Positions 7,666 through 15,928 of a stretch of DNA of 64,000 nt are shown here, piece by piece. The notes below the pieces were generated by a model. That model was not told the DNA's origin and did not search any database. It worked only from the letters and a program-made list of their open reading frames with translations. Origin of the DNA: Bacteroides congonensis (lineage in GTDB: Bacteria; Bacteroidota; Bacteroidia; Bacteroidales; Bacteroidaceae); NCBI RefSeq assembly GCF_900130125.1, contig NZ_FQXY01000011.1, positions 1,788,905 to 1,852,904 of the forward strand. Direction: 5' to 3'. A program made the position numbers and the translations under genes. The first letter of the stretch is position 1. Each line of letters begins with the position of its first letter.

Positions 7666-9612
7666 ATGATTATGCTGAGATTTTTAGGATATCTTTTTAT
7701 CTTTTCCCTTTGGCTTTTACAGTCAATGGAAATCTTTGCTGCCTCTAAAGACAAGAATCCCATCCTGATTATCTGTTCCTATAATCCCGCTGCCCACCAG
7801 ACTTCGGTAACTATTTCCGACTATATGGAAGAATATAATAAGTTGGGCGGAAAACGGGATATTATCATCGAAAACATGAATTGCAAGAGTTTCTCGGAGT
7901 CTCCTTTGTGGAGCGACATGATGACGCAGATTCTTTCTAAATATAAGGGGGAGAACCATCCGGCACAGATTGTCTTGTTAGGACAGGAAGCGTGGGCGGC
8001 TTATTTGTCGCAGAGGGATTCGATGCAGGTCAAAGTGCCGGTGATATGCAGTCTGGTCAGTAGCAATGTGGTGATTCTGCCGAAAGATACGATGGAGCAT
8101 CTCGATAGCTGGATGCCCGAATCGGTCGATATATTTGACGACCATCTGAATATTCCTGAACTGAAGTCGGGCTTTATCAACCGTTATAATATTGAGGATA
8201 ATATCCGCATGATTCAGGCTTTTTATCCGAAGACGGAGCACATAGCTTTCATTTCGGACAATACCTATGGTGGAGTGACGATGCAGGCGTTGATGCGAAA
8301 GGAGATGGAGAAATTTCCTGACCTTGACCTGATTCTGATGGACGGACGGAGACATACAATCTACACGATTGTCGAGGAATTGAGAAATCTGCCGGAAAAT
8401 ACAGTGATTATGGTGGGAACCTGGCGGGTGGATATGAACGAGGGGTATTTCATGCGGAATGCTACATATGCGATGATGGAAGCGACTCCTACCATCCCGA
8501 CTTTTACACCATCATCGGTGAGCCTGGGATATTGGGCAATCGGCGGCGTGCTGCCCGATTACCGGAAAGTGGGTGGAGAAATGGCTATGGAATCCATCCG
8601 TCTGGATAATCAGGCGGATAACCGGATAGGGGATGTGGAGAAGCATCTGGAGATTATCGGTTGCAAGGCTGTATTGGACAGCCGGAAGATGAAAGAGTGG
8701 GGGTTGAATCCGGATGTTTTACCTTTTGATGTGCAGCTTGTCAATCAGCCGGTTTCGTTCTATCAGCAGTACACGTATCAGATATGGTCTGCCTGTGCGC
8801 TGTTTGTGGTGTTGACGCTGGGACTGTTCATTTCTCTTTTCTTTTATTTCCGTACGAAGCGTCTGAAGGATGAACTGTTGAAGTCGGAGAAGGATTTGCG
8901 CGTGGCGAAAGATAAGGCGGAAGAGTCCAATCGACTGAAGAGCGCTTTCCTTGCGAATATGAGCCATGAGATACGGACACCGTTGAACTCGATTGTCGGA
9001 TTCTCGGATGTGCTGGCTGTGGGCGGCAGCACGGAAGAGGAACAGCAGTCTTATTATCAGATTATCAAAACGAATTCTGACTTGTTGCTGCGCCTGATTA
9101 ATGATATTCTCGATCTTTCCCGTCTGGAAGCCAACCGGGTGACTTTGACATGGGGGGAGTGCGATGTGGTGCAATTGTGCAGGCAAGTGGTGGCTTCCGT
9201 CAGTTTCTCGCAGCAGTCGTCGGATAATCAGTTTCTGTTTACTACAAAAATTGATACTTACCGCATGGAGACGGATGTACAGCGTATGCAGCAGGTGATT
9301 ATCAATTTGCTTTCAAATGCGAATAAGTTTACGAAAAAAGGAACGATTACGTTGGACTTTTCGATTGATGAGACGAAGCAAATGGCTGTTTTCTCGGTGA
9401 CGGACACGGGATGCGGTATCCCGAAGGAGAAGCAGGGGCTTGTGTTCGAGCGTTTTGAGAAGCTGAATGAGTATGCGCAGGGAACAGGTCTGGGACTGTC
9501 TATCTGCAAATTGATTGTGTATAAATGGAAGGGTGCTATATGGATTGATCCCGACTATACCGGTGGGGCCCGGTTCGTATTCTCGCATCCGCTAAAAATA
9601 GAAAAAGAATGA
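7666..9612 (+). CDS. membrane sensor histidine kinase with periplasmic ABC-binding-protein-like sensor
   Basis: The ATG at 7666 (or 7672) begins a signal anchor; a TTG further upstream has no support. About residues 28-350 form a large extracytoplasmic domain resembling an ABC-transporter substrate-binding protein (ILIICSYNPAAHQTSVTI). A membrane helix lies at about 372-395, then a HisKA domain with phospho-acceptor His434 in MSHEIRTPLNSIVGFSD, N box NLLSNANKFT (about 547), G boxes DTGCGIP and GTGLGLSICK (about 606). There is no receiver domain. It overlaps the nucleotidase gene by 4 bp, so the two form an operon. A TATATTTG -7 box lies at 7623-7630. Its response regulator is not in the window. 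Confidence 0.87.
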   Translation: MIMLRFLGYLFIFSLWLLQSMEIFAASKDKNPILIICSYNPAAHQTSVTISDYMEEYNKLGGKRDIIIENMNCKSFSESPLWSDMMTQILSKYKGENHPAQIVLLGQEAWAAYLSQRDSMQVKVPVICSLVSSNVVILPKDTMEHLDSWMPESVDIFDDHLNIPELKSGFINRYNIEDNIRMIQAFYPKTEHIAFISDNTYGGVTMQALMRKEMEKFPDLDLILMDGRRHTIYTIVEELRNLPENTVIMVGTWRVDMNEGYFMRNATYAMMEATPTIPTFTPSSVSLGYWAIGGVLPDYRKVGGEMAMESIRLDNQADNRIGDVEKHLEIIGCKAVLDSRKMKEWGLNPDVLPFDVQLVNQPVSFYQQYTYQIWSACALFVVLTLGLFISLFFYFRTKRLKDELLKSEKDLRVAKDKAEESNRLKSAFLANMSHEIRTPLNSIVGFSDVLAVGGSTEEEQQSYYQIIKTNSDLLLRLINDILDLSRLEANRVTLTWGECDVVQLCRQVVASVSFSQQSSDNQFLFTTKIDTYRMETDVQRMQQVIINLLSNANKFTKKGTITLDFSIDETKQMAVFSVTDTGCGIPKEKQGLVFERFEKLNEYAQGTGLGLSICKLIVYKWKGAIWIDPDYTGGARFVFSHPLKIEKE

Positions 9613-11351
9613 AACGGATTACATTAATTTATGTGTGGCTTCTATGTCTGGTGCTGTCGGCGGCAGCGCAGGAAAAAGTGGTGAAGCTGAAGATTGTACA
9701 GACAAGCGATGTGCACGGCAACTATTATCCTTACAATTTCATAACCCGTCAGGAATGGAAAGGCAGTCTTGCACGGATATATTCGTTTGTGCAGAAAGAG
9801 CGCGAGCAGTATAAAGATAACCTGATATTATTGGATAACGGGGATATTTTGCAGGGACAGCCTACCGCTTATTATTATAATTACATAGATACTGTGTCTC
9901 CGCATCTTTGTGCAGAAATGATGAATTATATGAAGTATGATGCCGGCAACATGGGCAACCATGACGTGGAAACGGGACGTGCCGTGTTCGACCGTTGGAT
10001 CGGCACTTGTGACTTCCCCGTGCTGGGTGCCAATATCATCGATACATCTACGGGAAAGACGCATCTGCCGCCTTATAAGGTGTTGGAGCGTGACGGCGTG
10101 AAAATCGTTGTTCTCGGAATGATTACCCCTGCCATCCCGGCATGGCTCTCGGAAAATTTGTGGAAGGGGTTACGTTTTGATGATATGGAAGAGACGGCTC
10201 GCAAGTGGATGAAGATTATTCGTGAAAAGGAAAATCCGGATTTGGTCATCGGGCTGTTCCATGCGGGACAGGAAGCATTCAAGATGTCGGGAAAATATAA
10301 TGAGAATGCGTCACTGGATGTAGCGAAGAATGTGCCGGGATTTGATATGGTATTGATGGGGCACGACCATGCCCGTGAATGTAAGAAGGTGATGAATGTG
10401 GCCGGAGATTCGGTGCTGATTATTGATCCGGCAAGCAACGGGGTTGTCTTGTCGAATGTGGACGTAACTGTCAGGATGAAAGACGGCAAGGTCTTGGGCA
10501 AGGATATTCAGGGAGTGCTGACGGCTACGAAGGAGTATGGTGTCAGCGAGGATTTTATGAAGCGTTTTGCTCCGCAATATGAGGACGTGCAGAAGTTTGT
10601 TTCCAAGAAGATCGGTACGTTTACCGGGGATATTTCTACGCATCCTTCTTTCTTCGGCCCTTCTGCTTTTATAGATTTGATACATACATTGCAGCTTGAT
10701 ATTACAGGGGCTGAGATTTCCTTTGCCGCTCCGCTTTCATTCGACGCGGAAATAAAGAAGGGAGATGTATTCGTGAGCGATATGTTCAACTTATACAAAT
10801 ATGAGAATATGTTGTATGTGATGACATTGTCGGGAAAAGAAATCAAGGATTTCCTGGAAATGTCTTATTATATGTGGACTAACCGGATGAAGTCGCCGGA
10901 CGATCATCTGCTCTGGTTCAAGGAGAAACGTCGTGAAGGTGCGGAGGACAGGGCTTCTTTCCAGAATTTCAGCTTTAACTTCGATTCGGCTTCGGGCATT
11001 ATTTATACGGTGGATGTCACCAAGCCGAAAGGGGAGAAGATAACGATTGTCAGTATGGCGGATGGTTCTCCTTTCCATTTGGATAAGATTTATAAGGTGG
11101 CGTTGAACTCTTATCGGGGTAATGGCGGTGGAGAATTACTGACAAAAGGGTCGGGCATTCCTCAAGAGAAATTGAAAGAACGTATTGTCTTTTCTACTGA
11201 TAAGGATCTTCGTTTTTATCTGATGAATTACATTGAGAAGAAGGGAACGATGGATCCGAAAGCGTTGAACCAGTGGAAGTTCGTTCCGGAGAAGTGGACA
11301 GTGCCTGCTGCCAAACGTGATTCCGAATATTTGTTCGGGCATGGTCAATAA
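9609..11351 (+). CDS. exported 5'-nucleotidase / 2',3'-cyclic phosphodiesterase-type metallophosphatase
   Basis: 580 residues with signal peptide 1-21. The calcineurin-like metal site is complete: D34xH36 (SDVHGNY), D79 (NGDILQG), N117-H118 (GNHDVE), a later HAGQ His and the MGHDHAR pair. The C-terminal half is the 5'-nucleotidase substrate domain. It should release phosphate from nucleotides or cyclic nucleotides in the periplasm. The ATG overlaps the kinase stop codon (ATGA), an unusual pairing that suggests the kinase senses a ligand linked to nucleotide or phosphate salvage. Substrate choice is not readable. Confidence 0.88.
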   Translation: MKRITLIYVWLLCLVLSAAAQEKVVKLKIVQTSDVHGNYYPYNFITRQEWKGSLARIYSFVQKEREQYKDNLILLDNGDILQGQPTAYYYNYIDTVSPHLCAEMMNYMKYDAGNMGNHDVETGRAVFDRWIGTCDFPVLGANIIDTSTGKTHLPPYKVLERDGVKIVVLGMITPAIPAWLSENLWKGLRFDDMEETARKWMKIIREKENPDLVIGLFHAGQEAFKMSGKYNENASLDVAKNVPGFDMVLMGHDHARECKKVMNVAGDSVLIIDPASNGVVLSNVDVTVRMKDGKVLGKDIQGVLTATKEYGVSEDFMKRFAPQYEDVQKFVSKKIGTFTGDISTHPSFFGPSAFIDLIHTLQLDITGAEISFAAPLSFDAEIKKGDVFVSDMFNLYKYENMLYVMTLSGKEIKDFLEMSYYMWTNRMKSPDDHLLWFKEKRREGAEDRASFQNFSFNFDSASGIIYTVDVTKPKGEKITIVSMADGSPFHLDKIYKVALNSYRGNGGGELLTKGSGIPQEKLKERIVFSTDKDLRFYLMNYIEKKGTMDPKALNQWKFVPEKWTVPAAKRDSEYLFGHGQ

Positions 11352-11444
11352 GTAGCCAATAATGTTCTTTTTGTCCTGTAATATCCTATCTTGACTTGTA
11401 TATATGATTTATTGCTGATATATTTGTCGTAAAAAAGAGAGAGT

Positions 11445-12344
11445 ATGGATATTCAAAGTGTTCCGAAGATTGGTATTTCTTCGGTGGTTCATTCAAAGCA
11501 TATAGATTCCGACAGCATTGATGTTGTTGATAATGATATAGCGCTCTTCGATACGGAGAGCGTTATTTCCTTGTATAATGGCCCCAGTAAAATGGAGGTA
11601 CTGACAATAGGGCTTTGCCTGCAGGGCGAAGGGGCTTTCAATATCAGTTTGCGCGAGTTTCAGTTGTCACCGGGAGTGATGGTAGTGGCGTTGCCGAATC
11701 AGATTATCGAACACCGGTATTTCAGTCCGGACTATAAAGGTATATTCTTTGCTGTGTCGAAGAATGTATTGGAGACATTACCTAAGGTCGGGAATATGCT
11801 TTCGCTGTTTTTCTATCTGAAGGATTATCCATGCTTCAGTCTCACTCCGCATGAGCAGGAAGTGATTCAGGAATATCATACGTTTGTGAGAAAGCGGTTG
11901 AGGGACAAAAAGGGTACATACCGCAGGGAAGCTGTAATGGGTTTGATGCAGGGCTTTTTCTTCGAGCTTTGCAATATCTTTAATAATCATGCTCCTGTAG
12001 CTGCTGCGCCTAAAACCAAGACCAGAAAAGAGTATATCTTCGAGCGTTTTTATGAATCGTTGGTCGAGTCTTACCAATTTGAACGTAGTGTGAAGTTTTA
12101 TGCGGATCAGTTGTGCCTGACGCCCAAGCATTTGTCGGGTGTGGTGAAAGAGGTCAGCGGGAAAACGGTGGGAGAGTGGATTGATGAGTTTGTTATCCTG
12201 GAAGCGAAAGCGCTTCTGAACTCTTCAAGTATGAATATACAGGAGATTGCCGACCGGCTGAATTTTGCCAACCAGTCTTTTTTCGGGAAGTATTTCAAGC
12301 ATTATACAAATATGTCTCCCAAGGAATACCGGAAAAGCCGATAA
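11445..12344 (+). CDS. AraC-family transcriptional regulator
   Basis: 299 residues. The N-terminal part (about 1-170) looks like a cupin-type sensor arm (LCLQGEGAFNISLREFQLSPG). The C-terminal about 95 residues hold the paired AraC helix-turn-helix (VKFYADQLCLTPKHLSGVVK and IQEIADRLNFANQSFFGKYF, then NMSPKEYRKS). Such proteins activate nearby metabolic genes. It follows the kinase-nucleotidase pair by 93 bp with its own spacing; the regulated gene is not evident. A convergent Crp-like gene ends 35 bp downstream. Confidence 0.9.
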   Translation: MDIQSVPKIGISSVVHSKHIDSDSIDVVDNDIALFDTESVISLYNGPSKMEVLTIGLCLQGEGAFNISLREFQLSPGVMVVALPNQIIEHRYFSPDYKGIFFAVSKNVLETLPKVGNMLSLFFYLKDYPCFSLTPHEQEVIQEYHTFVRKRLRDKKGTYRREAVMGLMQGFFFELCNIFNNHAPVAAAPKTKTRKEYIFERFYESLVESYQFERSVKFYADQLCLTPKHLSGVVKEVSGKTVGEWIDEFVILEAKALLNSSSMNIQEIADRLNFANQSFFGKYFKHYTNMSPKEYRKSR

Positions 12345-12379
12345 CGGGGAATTCCGTTATCGCAGTCGGGAAGAATGTC

Positions 12380-12964
12380 TTATAGAACCCCGGAACGTAC
12401 GCGGCTCAATGTTTCGGGCGTCATCAGCAGGTAAGAGGCTATGTACGCCAAGGGAGCCCGTTTGATGATTTCGGGATGTGTTTCGAGCAGGAGATTATAA
12501 CGCTCACGGGCGGACTCAAAACGCCACGAGTCTGCTTTGACCTGTGATACGATCAGGGAGTATTCCAGTATTTTCTGATAGAACATATTGATTTCCCAGT
12601 TTTCTCTCGCCAGTTTTTGTATCATGTCCCGAGGGAACAGATAGATTATACTAGGTTCCAGTGTTTCTACTATCAGTCGTGTAGGGACTTGTTTCAGGAA
12701 ACTTTCAATGCACATGGTGATACATCCTTCATAGGAGAAATGTTCGGTAACGTCTTTCCCGTTTTTATAGTAGTACTGCCTGAGCATTCCTTTGCCGACA
12801 AATACGATTTCGTGGGCTACTTCTCCTTCCTTCAGCGCGATGGCTCCTTTAGGGAATTCTTCACGAATCAGTATGCTTTCTATCTGTCGTCTTCCTTCTA
12901 TACTCATCTCGGGGAAACGGGAGTTTACAACGGCATTTACCGTTTCTCTTAATAGTGTATCCAT
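12380..12964 (-). CDS. Crp/Fnr-family transcriptional regulator
   Basis: 194 residues. The first about 115 residues form a cyclic-nucleotide-binding-type beta roll (FPKGAIALKEGEVAHEIVFVGKGMLRQYYYKNGKDV). The C-terminal segment contains a short winged-helix recognition region (YIASYLLMTPETLSRVRSGVL). The cysteines needed for an Fe-S cluster of true FNR are absent, so the signal is unknown. It is divergent from a lipoprotein gene; an FNR/CRP-like palindrome lies between them at 13005-13018, and a -7 box on this strand (TATTTTTG, 12994-12987) precedes the start. Autoregulation through the palindrome is plausible. Confidence 0.82.
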   Translation of the reverse strand: MDTLLRETVNAVVNSRFPEMSIEGRRQIESILIREEFPKGAIALKEGEVAHEIVFVGKGMLRQYYYKNGKDVTEHFSYEGCITMCIESFLKQVPTRLIVETLEPSIIYLFPRDMIQKLARENWEINMFYQKILEYSLIVSQVKADSWRFESARERYNLLLETHPEIIKRAPLAYIASYLLMTPETLSRVRSGVL

Positions 12965-13004
12965 GTCTTTTCTGTCTTGATGTGTGCAAAAATACTAAAA
13001 ACGG

Positions 13005-13018
13005 TTGACATAAATCAA
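13005..13018. promoter_or_regulatory. FNR/CRP-like operator between the regulator and lipoprotein genes
   Basis: The sequence TTGAC, ATAA, ATCAA is a near-perfect dyad of the FNR-class consensus TTGAT-N4-ATCAA (one mismatch). Its centre is about 30 bp upstream of the lipoprotein -7 box, which has no -33 TTTG, so it sits where a class II activator would. On the other strand it overlaps the -33 position of the Crp/Fnr gene. Confidence 0.6.
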
Positions 13019-13037
13019 GTGTGGTACAAAAAAGATG

Positions 13038-13045
13038 TATATTTG
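13038..13045 (+). promoter_or_regulatory. -7 element for the lipoprotein gene
   Basis: TATATTTG matches TAnnTTTG. No TTTG is present 19-20 bp upstream; the FNR-like box occupies that area instead, suggesting an activator-dependent promoter. Confidence 0.55.
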
Positions 13046-13072
13046 CCTCTCAAATCAAGATGTAAGACGATA

Positions 13073-13801
13073 ATGGATAAGATAATAGGAGTAGCAGTGT
13101 TACTGCTTTGTTTATATGGTTGCGCGAAGGATAATGATGCTATTTATTATCCGGTAGGCAACGTGAACGTTGAGAATGGCGATCCGGCTCTGGAAGATGG
13201 AAAGGGTGAATTGGTTGCCCGTAGTTATAATGACGAGGACTATGTACTGGATACGATAGCGCAATATCCGGGAGATCCTACCCTCGGCAAGTTGACGTTT
13301 ATGGTTAATCTGAAAAATCAATTGGCAGGTAAGGAAGCTGAAGGATTTAATGGAATCGGTAAGTCCGGACTAACAATGAGTCTTGGATACAAGAATGGTA
13401 ACTATCCGCAAGAAAGTCAAATCCCTGTCTATACCTCATCGGATGTGACTACTGCTTATGCCGTCAAGCTCCGTTTAAAAGGAGAATTGACCTTGTCGGG
13501 GGATGAATGGATGATCGACTATGTTTATGCCCAACTGGCGAGCCTGTTTCAGCCATATCCGCCTACGGCTTTCCCGGAAGTCTTCATGTGTAAAGGTGGA
13601 GAGCAATCATTTGCCTATTTCGACTCTTTCCGCAGAACCTGGACATTCGATATTGAGTATAATCGCTCTAATCTTTCTTTCAGCCAACTGTATTTTAACT
13701 TATTCGTAAACTTGGCAGGGCAGAAACGGGAGGACAGAGTCCGGTTGCGGATTGATAAAGATTCTTACTTTGAGATATATAAATTAAAAGAGGGAGTGTA
13801 G
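13073..13801 (+). CDS. lipoprotein of unknown function
   Basis: The ATG at 13073 starts MDKIIGVAVLLLCLYGCAKD, a lipoprotein signal with lipobox LYGC; an upstream in-frame ATG at 12977 would destroy it and overlaps the regulatory region. About 243 residues remain, mostly predicted beta strand, with no domain I recognise with certainty; the overall look (paired strands around residues 80-200, adhesin-like) resembles DUF4843-type Bacteroides lipoproteins, but this is a guess. It is divergent from the Crp/Fnr regulator and probably controlled by it. The stop codon lies inside a perfect terminator. Confidence 0.7.
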   Translation: MDKIIGVAVLLLCLYGCAKDNDAIYYPVGNVNVENGDPALEDGKGELVARSYNDEDYVLDTIAQYPGDPTLGKLTFMVNLKNQLAGKEAEGFNGIGKSGLTMSLGYKNGNYPQESQIPVYTSSDVTTAYAVKLRLKGELTLSGDEWMIDYVYAQLASLFQPYPPTAFPEVFMCKGGEQSFAYFDSFRRTWTFDIEYNRSNLSFSQLYFNLFVNLAGQKREDRVRLRIDKDSYFEIYKLKEGV

Positions 13802-13822
13802 TTAGAACTACACTCCCTCTTT
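13787..13822 (+). terminator. Rho-independent terminator of the lipoprotein gene
   Basis: Perfect 15-bp arms (13787-13801 and 13808-13822) around a 6-nt loop, with flanking A and T runs. The left arm includes the last codons and stop of the lipoprotein gene. Confidence 0.85.
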
Positions 13823-13830
13823 CAATTTTG

Positions 13831-13902
13831 TAGTGGGTACGAGAATCGAACTCGTATTACATGCGTGAGAGGCATGTGTCCTAACCGTTAGACGAACCCA
13901 CC
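13831..13902 (-). tRNA. tRNA-Glu (CUC)
   Basis: On the minus strand the cloverleaf is complete: acceptor GGTGGGT with ACCCACT (one G-U at the end), D arm GTCT...AGGAC as in bacterial tRNA-Glu, anticodon stem CATGC/GCATG with loop CTCTCAC giving anticodon CTC, and T arm CGAG-TTCGATT-CTCG. No encoded CCA. Confidence 0.93.
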
Positions 13903-13920
13903 GATTTTTAATTGATTTAA

Positions 13921-13950
13921 AAAGAGCCAAGTCCTAAAACTTAGCTCTTT
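13921..13950 (-). terminator. hairpin between the two tRNA genes
   Basis: AAAGAGC (13921-13927) pairs with GCTCTTT (13944-13950), extended by AAG/CTT after one mismatch. On the minus strand it follows tRNA-Ser and is followed by Ts, so it may terminate or process the tRNA-Ser transcript. Confidence 0.5.
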
Positions 13951-13967
13951 TTTATTTTGAGATTTTG

Positions 13968-14054
13968 CGGAAGCTGGGGGATTCGAACCCCCGGTACCCT
14001 TACGAGTACGTCAGTTTAGCAAACTGGTGGTTTCAGCCACTCACCCAAACTTCC
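13968..14054 (-). tRNA. tRNA-Ser (GCU)
   Basis: Minus-strand class II tRNA of 87 nt: acceptor GGAAGTT/AGCTTCC, anticodon stem CCAGT/ACTGA-type with loop TTGCTAA (anticodon GCT), a long variable arm (GTACTCGTAAGGGTAC) and T arm GGGGG-TTCGAAT-CCCCC. Discriminator G as usual for serine. Confidence 0.94.
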
Positions 14055-14084
14055 TTGAACCCGCATTCTCTCTCAAATGCGGTG

Positions 14085-14116
14085 CAAAGATAGGGGGAAG
14101 TTTTTGACTATGCAAA
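14085..14116 (-). promoter_or_regulatory. promoter of the tRNA-Ser/tRNA-Glu unit
   Basis: Reading the minus strand: TTTG (14116-14113), 20 bp, TATCTTTG (14092-14085), a full match to the Bacteroides promoter consensus. A small hairpin (14061-14082, arms CCGCATT/AATGCGG) lies between it and tRNA-Ser. Confidence 0.75.
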
Positions 14117-14494
14117 TCTTTTAGCAAGAATTTTTTTACGGTTTTTGGAAGAAATGAGATAACCTGCTATGTTTCAAATGTTAAACGGGAGAAATTTTTT
14201 TTCGGAGCTTTTGAATTTTAGTAGCAGGGAAGGGGGGTGAAACATATTGACGCTATCCGCTCGTTATAGTGACGGTATACTGACGGGATGGGGTAACTAT
14301 ATTGATGGGATAGTGACGCTATCTGAATACATAAAAAAAGGCAGAAAAAAGAGCATAAAAAAAGGCTATCTATCCCAGACAGCCAATCTTTTGTTAACCT
14401 TAAATCTAATACTATGAAAAACACATTGCAAATATACGGACTTCTGTGAAATTAGCAAATAAAACAAGAAAAGACAGATGTTTTATAACATTGA
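14117..14494. other. non-coding stretch between tRNA promoter and viaA
   Basis: No convincing gene. Around 14245-14325 the motif TGACG or TGATGG recurs every 10-25 bp together with ATAG or GTATA (imperfect repeats), and around 14362-14385 a weak hairpin GGCTATC/CAGACAGCC is followed by Ts. A 68-codon minus-strand frame here has no coding character. Confidence 0.4.
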
Positions 14495-15928
14495 TTAAAT
14501 ATTTGATTCTTCAATTCTATTTTTATTAAGTTTTTCGGCGGTTTGAACACTATATTCCCAATATTTATCACATAATTTCAGATAACTGTTTTCGGCGCTT
14601 TTGCCACCTAAGGAAATGGCGTACATCTTTGTCTCTTTTGCTTTCGCCCGTTCTATGCTTTTGGCCAACATATTATCGACGGGACGCATTTCGAAGTCGG
14701 ATACGGTAATAATGTCTGCTTCCATGTATCCTTCTTCATTGATTTTCCGCAAAGCATGGGTGATAACGGGTTCCATATCCGTGCCACCATGAAAAGACTG
14801 GCTGAGGAAATCAACCAGACGGTCGAAGCTGCTTCCTAAATCGGTGATTTCGATACATTCAATATCGTCGGAGAAAAGGATGATGTAGCATTTCCGGTGC
14901 TGTACTTCCGTCAGTTCGGCGATGGCGAGCAGGGTTGACTTTGCGATTCTTTCCCGCTCTCCTGCCATAGAGCCGGAAGTATCCAGGCAGACGATAAAAG
15001 GGCCTTCGGCTTCTTCGGAAACTTCGTTTCCTGCTGTTTTCTTGTCGTTGACGGGTTGTTTTTCGTGCGATTGATAGTCGATTACCTGGAGCCGCTTTTC
15101 TATGAAACGTTCGAAGAAGACGGGTTGCAGGCTTTTTTCGGCCAGATAGCAGTACTCGAGAGGGAGAAGGCTGTTCAAGTCGTTTCCTTCACAAATACCT
15201 GTTATATCACTACGTGTGGCATGGGATACGATTTGTTCCCGATGGATTCCCGCAGTCATCTTGAAACGTTTCCGGCTGCTTTGGTGTTTCTTTCCCAATA
15301 TCTCTACCAATTCGCGGATTACCGGATTCCGTTTGATTGTTTCTTCATATTCCAGTATTTGCTCCGCTATCTGTTTATGGTTACGAAGTAGCCAGACGAG
15401 ACGTGAACCGCCACGAACGGGGAGATTCCTGGATAGTGACAGTTGACGGCGGTAGAAATCGTCACAGAGCTGTTCGATATGTTCCATTTGGTAGTTGAAC
15501 TCGTTGTTCGAGAGTAACGTATTCCATTTCTCGAAAAAGAGGGCGCGCAGAGCTTTCCATTCTTTGGTGCGCGGACTGATTGCGGCGAAACGCTGGAGAT
15601 AATACTTGACGTTCAGGTCTACCAGATGGTATTTCATGGAAAAAGGATAAGCGCTGTTTTTCAGGAATTGGAGAAATCTGGTGTCGGACGCTTCATCCAT
15701 TTCGTGAAAATATTCCCATTGGGATGCATAGCGGGAGTAGAAGTCCTGCAAAGAAGGCAATGTATGACGAAAATACAGATGAATATCCGTGTCCAGTTCT
15801 TCGGGGCGGATAATCAGGTTGTGTAGCTGTTCGTCGTACACATCGTAGGCTATTCCCTGCAATTTCTCGTAATAAATGTCTTGCAGGTGTTTGAGCCTAA
15901 TACTCTCTGTTCTCTTGTTCATGGGCAT
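14495..15928 (-). CDS. viaA: ViaA-like VWA-domain protein, partner of RavA
   Basis: 477 residues. The N-terminal two thirds are helical (CoxE/ViaA-like). The C-terminal VWA domain has the MIDAS metal site D316-x-S318-x-S320 in CLDTSGSM, a conserved Thr in HGGTDME and Asp in VSDFEM. ViaA is the VWA partner of the MoxR AAA+ ATPase RavA; the pair acts at membranes and on respiratory or iron-sulfur proteins in enterobacteria. The start overlaps the upstream ravA stop by about 30 bp, so the two are translated together. ATGs at 15928 and 15922 are both possible. Confidence 0.85.
   Translation of the reverse strand: MPMNKRTESIRLKHLQDIYYEKLQGIAYDVYDEQLHNLIIRPEELDTDIHLYFRHTLPSLQDFYSRYASQWEYFHEMDEASDTRFLQFLKNSAYPFSMKYHLVDLNVKYYLQRFAAISPRTKEWKALRALFFEKWNTLLSNNEFNYQMEHIEQLCDDFYRRQLSLSRNLPVRGGSRLVWLLRNHKQIAEQILEYEETIKRNPVIRELVEILGKKHQSSRKRFKMTAGIHREQIVSHATRSDITGICEGNDLNSLLPLEYCYLAEKSLQPVFFERFIEKRLQVIDYQSHEKQPVNDKKTAGNEVSEEAEGPFIVCLDTSGSMAGERERIAKSTLLAIAELTEVQHRKCYIILFSDDIECIEITDLGSSFDRLVDFLSQSFHGGTDMEPVITHALRKINEEGYMEADIITVSDFEMRPVDNMLAKSIERAKAKETKMYAISLGGKSAENSYLKLCDKYWEYSVQTAEKLNKNRIEESNI

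Noticed and set aside
14218..14424. 68-codon minus-strand frame downstream of the tRNA genes
   Set aside because: Low-complexity sequence, no promoter or family, and it lies in a region of short imperfect repeats.
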